From positions 1 through 11,850 of the forward strand of contig JBBIJV010000106.1 in NCBI GenBank assembly GCA_037445815.1: 11,850 nucleotides of DNA, written 5' to 3'. Shown piece after piece: positions 6,365 to 11,850 of this stretch. The stretch comes from FEN-1219 sp037445815. GTDB lineage: Bacteria; Pseudomonadota; Gammaproteobacteria; Steroidobacterales; Rariloculaceae. The notes under the pieces are model-generated. The model saw only the letters and a program-made list of their open reading frames with translations. It was not told the DNA's origin and did not search any database. The translations under genes were made by a program, and so were the position numbers. Every line of letters starts with the position of its first letter. Positions within the stretch are counted from its first letter, which is position 1.

Positions 6365-6394
6365 TGGACAGCGGCGGCGGACCTGGCCTACAGT
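6365..6394 (+). promoter_or_regulatory. Candidate sigma-70 promoter for the secreted protein at 6418
   Basis: TGGACA (6365-6370; 5 of 6 to TTGACA) and TACAGT (6389-6394; 4 of 6 to TATAAT) are separated by 18 bases, 23 bases before the start codon. The block from GGACC to TACAGT is nearly repeated in front of uup, which supports a real -10 region. The 71-base gap after glpQ shows no obvious terminator. Confidence 0.5.
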
Positions 6395-6406
6395 GATCCG
6401 AGCGAT

Positions 6407-6411
6407 GGAGG
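6407..6411 (+). promoter_or_regulatory. Ribosome-binding site GGAGG
   Basis: A perfect GGAGG core lies 6 bases before the ATG at 6418. It is the strongest Shine-Dalgarno in the window and fixes that start. Confidence 0.8.
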
Positions 6412-6417
6412 TGCGCC

Positions 6418-7116
6418 ATGAGGCTCGGCGTGCTGTGTCTTGGCTTACTGGCGGCCGCGGCCGCCTACGGGCAGCGCAACAAGGACGATGACACGGATGC
6501 GACGAAACGCGCTTGCAGCGTTTCGGATTGCTTCTTCGAGCGCGACATACGCGGGTTCGAGGTCGTCGACCGCACTCATCTGATCATCTACGTCGGATCG
6601 CAGCGCTGTGCGTTTCACGTCGAGCTGAGCGGCTCGCAATGCGATCTTTCGTTCGCCCCGGAGCTCTACTTCCGGAGCACGAACGAGGTACCGATCCTCA
6701 CGACCAGCCGCGACGACCCGCTTGCGCCGGGCAACCCGACGACGCCGCGCACCTCGCGGCCGACGGACTTCGACTCGTTCGAGATCCAGCAACGCGAGCG
6801 GCGCGACCTGCGGATCTGCCGCAACGACCTCGCTATCCAGGTCCACGGTGGGCGATGGACGGAGTCGCAGTCTTCCGGGGTGACGACGGACCGATTCGGC
6901 AACCCGCGCACCGATTGCCGCGTCTCGAACGTTCGCTCGATCACCGACGACCAGCTCGTCGAGTTCTACGTCGCGCGCGGCGTCGTGCCGCCGTTGCCGC
7001 CGATGGGGACGGGGCAGATCGAGGTCGGCGAGCAGGAAGAGCGGGGCGCCGAGCCCCCGCCTTCGAGCCGCGACGGGGTCGACGCCGCGGACTCCGGGCG
7101 CCGTAGAAGGAACTGA
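6418..7116 (+). CDS. Secreted cysteine-containing protein of unknown function (DUF6491-like)
   Basis: 232-aa precursor with a clear signal peptide: MRLG, a hydrophobic stretch (VLCLGLLAAAAA) and likely cleavage after AYG at residue 18. C7 is too early and in the wrong context for a lipobox, so a soluble periplasmic protein is expected. The mature part has six Cys (33, 38, 64, 75, 134, 167), enough for three disulfides. The pattern CFFERDIRGFEVVDRTHLII, then a Cys-containing strand, a Cys before DLSFA, and later ICRND, resembles the small periplasmic proteins grouped as DUF6491. That match is from memory and not checked. Residues ~95-125 and ~190-232 are low-complexity, rich in Pro, Arg, Glu and Asp, and probably disordered; the tail ends RRRRN. 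It has its own probable promoter and a strong ribosome-binding site. It converges on the M48 protease gene with a 13-base gap. No enzymatic motif is seen. Confidence 0.8.
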   Translation: MRLGVLCLGLLAAAAAYGQRNKDDDTDATKRACSVSDCFFERDIRGFEVVDRTHLIIYVGSQRCAFHVELSGSQCDLSFAPELYFRSTNEVPILTTSRDDPLAPGNPTTPRTSRPTDFDSFEIQQRERRDLRICRNDLAIQVHGGRWTESQSSGVTTDRFGNPRTDCRVSNVRSITDDQLVEFYVARGVVPPLPPMGTGQIEVGEQEERGAEPPPSSRDGVDAADSGRRRRN

Positions 7117-7129
7117 CGACGAGGCTCGC

Positions 7130-7912
7130 TTACCGGGCGTTGGCGACCGAGCACGCCGGCCGCTTACCCGCCTCGCGGGCAGCGTTGTACTTGATGAGCG
7201 CCGGCGTCAGCGACCTCACCATGTTGTCGATGCGCACGTCGTCGGACGGGTGAGTTGACAGGAACTCGGGCGGCCGCTCGCGGCGGTCGGCCTTGTGCGC
7301 GGCAGCCATGTTCTTCCACAGGTACACGGACGCGCGCGGGTCGAAGCCGGCGTTGGCCATGTACTCGAGGCCGATCAGGTCGGCCTCCGACTCCTGCTCG
7401 CGAGCGAACGGCAACCCGAAGCCGATCGCAATACCCTGACGCCACATATCCATGGCGCCCGTCGCGGCGCCGCCGAGCAACGCCCAGATCTCCTGGCGCG
7501 CGTTTTTCCGCGCGCGGTCCATGACGTGGCCTTCGGTCGCGTGCGCGATTTCGTGGCCGATGACGGCGGCTAGCGCGTCCGGAGTGTCCGCAACGCGGAG
7601 GATGCCGTTGAAGACGCCGATCTTGCCGTTTGGATCTGCGAAAGCGTTCATTTCTTCTTCGTCGAACACGACGACCTCCCAATCGAAGGCCTCGTGCCCA
7701 GGCGGCAATTCCGCGATGACTTTGTTGGCTACGCACTGGACGTAGCCGACGATGGCGGGGTTCGGCTCCAGTGGTACGTGGCGCTTCATGGAAAGCCACT
7801 CGACGCGGGCCTGGCGCCGTACTTCCTTTTCGGAGACCAAGAACGCGGCGTTGGCGACGCTCGCCACCAACACGAAGGCTAGAGCGATGACCGACCACTG
7901 AATCCGCTTCAT
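7130..7912 (-). CDS. Secreted M48-family zinc metalloprotease
   Basis: 260-aa precursor of a periplasmic zinc protease, probably in protein quality control like BepA, LoiP and other M48 members. The signal peptide is residues 1-22 (MKRIQWSVIALAFVLVASVANA) with an ANA cleavage site and no lipobox Cys. The catalytic motif HEIAH is at 120-124, the third zinc ligand is probably E176 in ESEADLIGLEYM, and the family-typical STHPSDDVRI is at 219-228. The N-terminal lead-in (VFDEEEMNAFADPNGKIGVFNGIL) is also standard. There are no TPR repeats, so this is the short form and not BepA. ATG at 7912 is chosen over the upstream in-frame start at 7987 because it gives a proper signal peptide and has GAGGAA (7924-7919) six bases ahead. 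It lies 126 bases downstream of the PagP-like gene on the same strand. The peptide substrate is unknown. Confidence 0.93.
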   Translation of the reverse strand: MKRIQWSVIALAFVLVASVANAAFLVSEKEVRRQARVEWLSMKRHVPLEPNPAIVGYVQCVANKVIAELPPGHEAFDWEVVVFDEEEMNAFADPNGKIGVFNGILRVADTPDALAAVIGHEIAHATEGHVMDRARKNARQEIWALLGGAATGAMDMWRQGIAIGFGLPFAREQESEADLIGLEYMANAGFDPRASVYLWKNMAAAHKADRRERPPEFLSTHPSDDVRIDNMVRSLTPALIKYNAAREAGKRPACSVANAR

Positions 7913-7977
7913 CGATCGTTCCTCGGACGCACGAAAACCAACGCTTAGAGTCGGGCCGCGACCCATGGTTTCGGCCA

Positions 7978-7986
7978 AAGATAGCA
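7978..7986 (-). promoter_or_regulatory. Possible extended -10 element for the M48 protease gene
   Basis: The minus strand reads TGCTATCTT, a fair extended -10 (TGnTATAAT). It lies 65 bases before the ATG at 7912 and has no good -35. It would let the protease be transcribed separately from the PagP-like gene. Consensus-only evidence. Confidence 0.28.
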
Positions 7987-8000
7987 CAGGGAACGCTGAA

Positions 8001-8027
8001 CGGGCCGTGAACGCAGGTCCCGGCCCG
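8001..8027 (-). terminator. Weak hairpin after the PagP-like gene
   Basis: CGGGCCG (8001-8007) and CGGCCCG (8021-8027) form a perfect 7-base stem with a 13-base loop, starting 11 bases past the TAA of the PagP-like gene. There is no T-run after it on the minus strand, so intrinsic termination would be poor. It may only stabilise the 3' end or be chance in GC-rich DNA. Confidence 0.3.
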
Positions 8028-8038
8028 CGATACGGCTT

Positions 8039-8623
8039 TTAGTCGCCTGATTCCCGGGCGAGCCACTGCCGTTGACGGCCGCGGCCGAATCCGAACAGGC
8101 TCGCATCGAGCTTCACTTGGAGGAAAAAGACGCCCTCCATGGAGGGATCGTACTTCTTCGAGCTCGTGACGCGGTCGGCGACGCTTTCCGGCAGGTAGGT
8201 CACGTTGAGCGCGACGCGCTCGAAGCCGAACGTAGCGGCCGGCAATACGCCCGGGAACGGTTCGTTGTGATTGACGGTCTTGCGCGTCATCAGGAACGCC
8301 ACGGCGCCCAAATCGACGAAGAAGCCGTCCCTGGCGCCCATGTCGAACCGACGTTTGATGCCGCCGCCGGCCATGTAGGACGCGTCGCCGACGCTGTCCT
8401 TGAAGCCATTGGCGACGGCCATTTTGACCCAGGGCCCCGTGGACGCGAACTCACGCTCGATTCCCAAGCCCCAGTTGTCCTCGTTCCAATCGTGCCCGGC
8501 ATTCATGTGCACGGCGCGGCCGTTCAGAACGACGTCCCAGGATCCGGGCGATTGCGCGCCGGCGGCGTGACAAAACGCGGCAAGGGCCACCGCGGCCGAG
8601 ACCGTCCATGTCGCTTGTCGCAT
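8039..8623 (-). CDS. PagP-like outer-membrane lipid A acyltransferase (predicted)
   Basis: 194-aa precursor. The signal peptide is 1-23 (MRQATWTVSAAVALAAFCHAAGA), giving a mature protein of ~171 residues, near the size of PagP. PagP is an eight-stranded outer-membrane beta-barrel that moves a palmitate from phospholipid to lipid A and raises resistance to cationic peptides. Shared features are NWGLGIEREF after a His-containing strand, GFKDSV (73-78) matching the AFKDSF block that holds the catalytic Asp-Ser, and LPAATFGFERVALNVTYLPE (127-146) matching LPLASVGYGPVTFQMTYIPG. Candidate catalytic residues are H39, D76 and S77. Strands alternate polar and hydrophobic, and the barrel ends near VFFLQVKLDASLFGFG. 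A basic tail of ~14 residues (RGRQRQWLARESGD) follows, which is unusual because such barrels normally end in an aromatic residue. ATG at 8623 is preferred to an in-frame TTG at 8659 because it starts the signal peptide. The assignment is by motif memory; acyl-chain specificity is unknown. Confidence 0.65.
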   Translation of the reverse strand: MRQATWTVSAAVALAAFCHAAGAQSPGSWDVVLNGRAVHMNAGHDWNEDNWGLGIEREFASTGPWVKMAVANGFKDSVGDASYMAGGGIKRRFDMGARDGFFVDLGAVAFLMTRKTVNHNEPFPGVLPAATFGFERVALNVTYLPESVADRVTSSKKYDPSMEGVFFLQVKLDASLFGFGRGRQRQWLARESGD

Positions 8624-8730
8624 GGCCAAAAACGAGCAAGACACGTGCCACTGAAGCAAAACAGCGAGTTAGCTGTGATTGCTCGATTGCCTTGTAAATC
8701 CTTCCGACGCTCCGCCGAAGCTAAAGAGCG

Positions 8731-8746
8731 CATAATGTATATTATG
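8731..8746. repeat. AT-rich inverted repeat, possible operator
   Basis: CATAAT (8731-8736) and ATTATG (8741-8746) are perfect complements around GTAT. They are nested inside a wider imperfectly centred pair, GCGCAT (8728-8733) and ATGCGC (8751-8756). It is a sharp AT island in GC-rich DNA, 108 bases upstream of the PagP-like start and 170 upstream of uup. It fits a repressor site or a promoter core. Confidence 0.4.
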
Positions 8747-8856
8747 TCGCATGCGCGACGCGGAGTTCTTGAGACTCCGGGACGCCAGCGACCGTTCCCC
8801 CAGCGCTCCTCGAAGGCGTTTAGCGGCACGCACGGGCGCCAGCCGAAGGCGCGCGC

Positions 8857-8884
8857 TTGCAGGACTGTCGGACCGGGCTACAGT
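8857..8884 (+). promoter_or_regulatory. Candidate promoter for uup
   Basis: TTGCAG (8857-8862) and TACAGT (8879-8884) are 16 bases apart, and the -10 ends 32 bases before the uup ATG. The stretch GGACCGGGCTACAGT nearly repeats that in front of the 6418 gene. No Shine-Dalgarno is seen before the ATG. Confidence 0.42.
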
Positions 8885-8916
8885 AGCGGCCTCCCAGCGA
8901 GCCGATTCCACGCGCC

Positions 8917-10830
8917 ATGGCATTTCTAGTGCGTTTCGACGCCGTTTCCGTCGCCTTCGGCGAGCAGCGCGTGCTCGTCGAGGCCGACTTTGCGATCGAG
9001 CCCGGCGAGCGCGTGTGCCTGATCGGCCGCAACGGCGCCGGCAAGTCGACGACGCTGAAGCTGATCGCGCGCACGCAGGAGCCCGACGACGGCACGGTCG
9101 AGATGCCCGCGCGGCTCCGGTTCAGCGTCCTCGAACAGAAGCTCGCAGACGAGTCCGAGGAGCTCGTGCGGGACTACGTGGCGCACGGCATGGCGGCCCA
9201 GCTCGCGCGCATTGCCGAATTCGAGCGCCTGACCGGCCAGAGCTCACACGACCGCACGGTCCTTGCCGAGATCGAGGCGCTGCAGCGTGAGATCGAGGCC
9301 GGCGGCGGCTGGAACGTCCCCGTGCGCGTCAACACCGCCTTGAGCGAGCTCGGCTTGCCGGGCGAGCGCCGCATGAACGAGCTCTCGGGCGGCTGGCGGC
9401 GGCGCGCGGCGCTCGCGCAAGCCCTCGTAGGCAATCCGGAGCTGCTGCTGCTCGACGAGCCCACCAATCATCTCGACATCAGTACCATCGAATGGCTCGA
9501 GACGGCCGTGCGCACGTACTCAGGCGCCGTGCTCTTCGTGACGCACGACCGCAGCTTCGTCGAGCGAGTCGCCACGCGCATCGTCGACATCGATCGCGGC
9601 AAGCTCAGAAGTTGGCCCGGTGGGTACAAGGACTATCTTGCACAGAGAGCGAAAGCCGACGAAGAGGAAGACCGGCAGAACGCGCTGTTCGACAAGAAGC
9701 TGGCCGAGGAAGAGATCTGGATCCGCAAGGGCGTCAAGGCGCGCCAGACGCGCAACGAAGGCCGCGTTCGCGCGCTGGAGGAGCTGCGCGAGATCCGGGC
9801 GGCCCGCGTCAAGCGGCCGCGCTCGGCGCGCGTGCAGATCAACGAGTCGGCCGAGGTCTCGGGGCGCAAGGTGATCGAGGTTCGCAACGTCTCGCACGGT
9901 TTCGGCGGGCGGCCGCTGCTCAAGGATTTCTCGCTGCGTGTCATGCGCGGCGAGCGCATCGGCATCATCGGCAACAACGGCGTCGGCAAGAGCACCCTGC
10001 TCCGAATTTTGCTCGGCGAGCTCGCGCCCGACTCGGGCTCCGTGAAGCTCGGCACGAACCTCGAGATCGCGTACTTCGACCAGCTGCGTCGCGAGCTCGA
10101 TCCCGCGAAGACCGTGGCCGAGATCGTCGGCGAAGGCCGCGAGTACGTGACGATCGGCGGGAACAAGAAACACGTGGTCGCTTATCTCACGGACTTCCTG
10201 TTTCCCGCGAAGCGGGCCATGACGCCGATCGCGGCGCTCTCGGGCGGCGAGCGCAACCGCGTCATTCTCGCGAAGCTGTTCACGCGCCCCGCGAATCTGC
10301 TCGTGCTCGACGAGCCGACGAACGACCTCGACGTCGAGACGCTCGAGGCGCTCGAGGACCGGCTCGCCGATTACGACGGCACGCTACTCGTCGTGAGCCA
10401 CGATCGCTACTTCCTCGACGCGATCGTCACGAGCACGCTCGTGTTCGAGGACGACGGCGTCGTGCGCCGCCACGCCGGCGGGTACAGCGATTGGCTCGAG
10501 CGGCGGCGCGCGCTTGCCGTCGTCGACGAGCCGGAGGCCGCGCGTGCGGCGAATAGCAACGACACGCGCGAACGGCCGCCGCCGCGCAAGCTCTCGTACA
10601 AGCTGCAACGCGAGCTCGACGCCCTGCCCGATCTCATCTCGCGACTCGAGCAGCGTGTCGCCGAGCTGCGCAGCGCCGTCAGCGATCCCGCGTTCTACCG
10701 GCGGCCGCAGCCCGAAGTGCAGCAGCATTTGACCGAGCTCAAGAACGCCGAAACGGAAGTCGAGGCGGCCGTGAATCGATGGGCCGAGCTCGAGGAGCAG
10801 GCATCCGCCATCGGCGGCGACGCGCGCTAG
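8917..10830 (+). CDS. uup: ABC-F family ATPase Uup
   Basis: Soluble 637-aa ABC-F protein with two ATPase domains and no membrane segments. Uup-type proteins act on ribosomes and also affect transposon precise excision and DNA recombination. Domain 1 has Walker A GRNGAGKS (37-44), signature LSGGW (156-160) and Walker B LLLLDEPTNHLD (D180, E181). The linker (~235-320; FDKKLAEEEIWIRKGVKARQTRNEGRVRAL) is the charged interdomain arm typical of Uup. Domain 2 has GNNGVGKS (352-359), LSGGE (441-445) and LVLDEPTNDLD (D465, E466). A basic linker and a C-terminal coiled coil (~570-630; LQRELDALPDLISRLEQRVAEL) match the DNA-binding C-terminal domain that separates Uup from EttA and other short ABC-F members. 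All ATPase motifs are intact, and the length equals the family's usual 630-640. ATG at 8917 starts the first domain without spare residues. Its TAG overlaps the convergent dinB stop. Confidence 0.95.
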   Translation: MAFLVRFDAVSVAFGEQRVLVEADFAIEPGERVCLIGRNGAGKSTTLKLIARTQEPDDGTVEMPARLRFSVLEQKLADESEELVRDYVAHGMAAQLARIAEFERLTGQSSHDRTVLAEIEALQREIEAGGGWNVPVRVNTALSELGLPGERRMNELSGGWRRRAALAQALVGNPELLLLDEPTNHLDISTIEWLETAVRTYSGAVLFVTHDRSFVERVATRIVDIDRGKLRSWPGGYKDYLAQRAKADEEEDRQNALFDKKLAEEEIWIRKGVKARQTRNEGRVRALEELREIRAARVKRPRSARVQINESAEVSGRKVIEVRNVSHGFGGRPLLKDFSLRVMRGERIGIIGNNGVGKSTLLRILLGELAPDSGSVKLGTNLEIAYFDQLRRELDPAKTVAEIVGEGREYVTIGGNKKHVVAYLTDFLFPAKRAMTPIAALSGGERNRVILAKLFTRPANLLVLDEPTNDLDVETLEALEDRLADYDGTLLVVSHDRYFLDAIVTSTLVFEDDGVVRRHAGGYSDWLERRRALAVVDEPEAARAANSNDTRERPPPRKLSYKLQRELDALPDLISRLEQRVAELRSAVSDPAFYRRPQPEVQQHLTELKNAETEVEAAVNRWAELEEQASAIGGDAR

Positions 10831-11850
10831 TCGTCGTCGTGCAAGAAGTCGAGATTGGCGCCGACACCGACGCCGCGGTCGCGCTGCAAGTCGCCGGCCC
10901 GCTGCACGACTCCGCGGCCGAAGCGGTCCACGAGCGCGTCGATCGCGGTTTCGAGGCGGCGGTTGCGCGTGCCGGCCGGCGGCAGCAGATCGAGCTGCGA
11001 GCCCGCCGGCGCATCGAGGTCGTAGGCCGCGAGGCCGACGAGCCGGAAGGGGCCGCTCTCGCCTACTTCGCCGAGCAGCTGCGCCGCGCGCGCGAGCAGC
11101 ACGGCCGCGACGTCCGACGCATCGGCGAGCACGCCTTGGCGCGTGATCACGCGGAAGTCCGTGGTCTTGAGCTTGATGCGCACGCCGCGCGCGAGCCTCT
11201 TCGACCGGCGCAAGCGCGCCGCGACCCTATCGGCCGCGAGCCGCAAGTGCGCTTCGATGTCGGAGCGGGCCGACACGTCGACGTTCAGCGTCCTTTCCGA
11301 GCCGACGCTGCGCGCGCGCCGCAACCCAACGACCTCGCGCGCGTCGATGCCGTTCGCGAGCGAGAAGAAACGTAAGCCGAGCGCGCCGAACCTCTGCTCG
11401 AGCTCGGCCGGAGCTGCGGCGGCGACTTGGCCGATCGTCTCGAAGCCCGCCGCGCGCAGCCGTTCCGTCGTCTTCGGTCCGGCACCCCACAAGCTCGAGA
11501 CCGGCAGCGGCGCGAGCCAGTCGCGCATCGTTGCCGGCGGGACGATCGTGAGCCCGTCGGGCTTCTCGAAGCCGCTCGCGACCTTTGCGACGTAGCGCGT
11601 CCCCGAGATGCCGACCGAGCACGTGAGACCGCCCGTGCGCTCGCGCACCGCGGCCTTGATGCGCGCGCCGATCGACTGTGCGTCGCCGAAGAGCCGCGTC
11701 GCGCCCGTCATGTCGAGGAACGCTTCGTCGAGGCTCAGCGGCTCGACGACCGGCGAGAACGTTCCGAGCGTCTCCATGACGAGCTCCGATATTTCCTGAT
11801 AGCGCTCGAAGCGCGGCGGCACGACGACGGCGTCGGGACAGAGCCGCCGC
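10827..11850 (-). CDS. dinB: DNA polymerase IV (Y-family), C-terminal part (5' truncated by window)
   Basis: Error-prone translesion polymerase, usually LexA/SOS-induced. The frame runs out of the window at 11850, so the start and first catalytic Asp are missing. The visible part begins RRLCPDAVVVPPRFERY, a standard segment before the palm active site. PLSLDEAFLDMTGA (Asp-Glu metal ligands near 11724-11729) follows. Next come CSVGIS and ASGFEKPDGLTIVP, the thumb helix-hairpin-helix (PVSSLWGAGPKTTERLRAAGFETIGQVA), and the little-finger domain (SVGSERTL through RIKLKTTDFRVITRQ). About 340 residues are present, so nearly the whole protein except the N-terminal ~60. Where many homologues have NKFLAK, this one has TRYVAK, a mild change in a nucleotide-contacting loop. 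The C-terminus (LDFLHDDD) has no clear beta-clamp-binding QLxLF-type motif at the very end, although QLDLLP lies about 45 residues earlier and could serve. It ends tail-to-tail on uup. Confidence 0.95.
   Translation of the reverse strand, partial: RRLCPDAVVVPPRFERYQEISELVMETLGTFSPVVEPLSLDEAFLDMTGATRLFGDAQSIGARIKAAVRERTGGLTCSVGISGTRYVAKVASGFEKPDGLTIVPPATMRDWLAPLPVSSLWGAGPKTTERLRAAGFETIGQVAAAAPAELEQRFGALGLRFFSLANGIDAREVVGLRRARSVGSERTLNVDVSARSDIEAHLRLAADRVAARLRRSKRLARGVRIKLKTTDFRVITRQGVLADASDVAAVLLARAAQLLGEVGESGPFRLVGLAAYDLDAPAGSQLDLLPPAGTRNRRLETAIDALVDRFGRGVVQRAGDLQRDRGVGVGANLDFLHDDD

Larger units (their letters stand above)
8624..8916. other. Divergent intergenic region between PagP-like gene and uup
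   Basis: 293 bases without a convincing gene. It holds the candidate uup promoter (8857-8884), an AT-rich inverted repeat (8731-8746), and a small hairpin CGGAGT...ACTCCG (8761-8779) with a 7-base loop. The left 110 bases are less GC-rich than the surrounding genes, as expected for a promoter of the leftward PagP-like gene, but I could not pick a clear -35/-10 pair there. Short open frames across it look like spurious high-GC frames. Confidence 0.5.

Noticed and set aside
7913..7987. N-terminal extension of the M48 protease
   Set aside because: It would bury the signal peptide, and GAGGAA sits directly before the ATG at 7912.
8072..8929. Plus-strand frame opposite the PagP-like gene and running into uup
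   Set aside because: The opposite strand has a signal peptide and PagP-like motifs; this frame has no start signal or domain and overlaps the uup start.
9492..10556. Arg-rich plus-strand frame inside uup
   Set aside because: It is a shifted frame of the ABC-F gene whose Walker motifs are intact in the chosen frame.
1..11850. tRNA, rRNA, CRISPR arrays, insertion sequences, phage or integrase genes
   Set aside because: None could be recognised; no repeated spacer pattern, transposase motif or tRNA cloverleaf was seen by eye.

Overview
The window is high-GC DNA with tightly packed genes, short intergenic gaps and several stop/start overlaps. A gammaproteobacterial chromosome is the best guess, possibly a Steroidobacter- or Xanthomonadales-like lineage. 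The grounds are holB followed directly by a type IV pilus pilZ, a FadJ-type beta-oxidation enzyme, a PagP-like outer-membrane acyltransferase and a Uup ABC-F ATPase. The lineage is inferred from gene content only. No tRNA, rRNA, CRISPR array, insertion sequence or phage gene is visible. Most genes look like ordinary chromosomal genes, and the TIR-like gene at 4925-5377 is the least ordinary.

Layout. 1-864 (+): the 3' part of holB (clamp-loader delta' subunit) overlaps pilZ by 4 bases. 868-4793 (-): an endonuclease/exonuclease/phosphatase (EEP) family enzyme overlaps by ATGA a FadJ-type enoyl-CoA hydratase/3-hydroxyacyl-CoA dehydrogenase. Downstream lies a protein with two cyclic-nucleotide-binding domains and a C-terminal rhodanese domain. 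4794-4924: a divergent regulatory gap with inverted repeats. 4925-6346 (+): a standalone TIR-like protein, then a GlpQ-type glycerophosphodiester phosphodiesterase in the same reading frame, one stop codon away. 6418-7116 (+): a secreted cysteine-containing protein of unknown function. 7130-8623 (-): a PagP-like outer-membrane beta-barrel acyltransferase upstream of a secreted M48 metalloprotease. 8624-8916: a 293-base divergent gap with an AT-rich palindrome. 8917-10830 (+): uup. 10827-11850 (-): the 3' part of dinB (DNA polymerase IV), overlapping uup tail to tail.

How the genes relate. Three themes recur: DNA replication and translesion synthesis (holB, dinB); lipid and envelope metabolism (fadJ, glpQ, PagP-like, the secreted M48 protease); and signalling or stress (CNB-rhodanese, PilZ, TIR-like, Uup). 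The part most worth a second look is 4038-6346. There an EEP phosphodiesterase, a TIR-like protein with Gln at the usual catalytic Glu position and a GDPD enzyme without a signal peptide surround one divergent promoter region. Whether they work together is not shown by the sequence.
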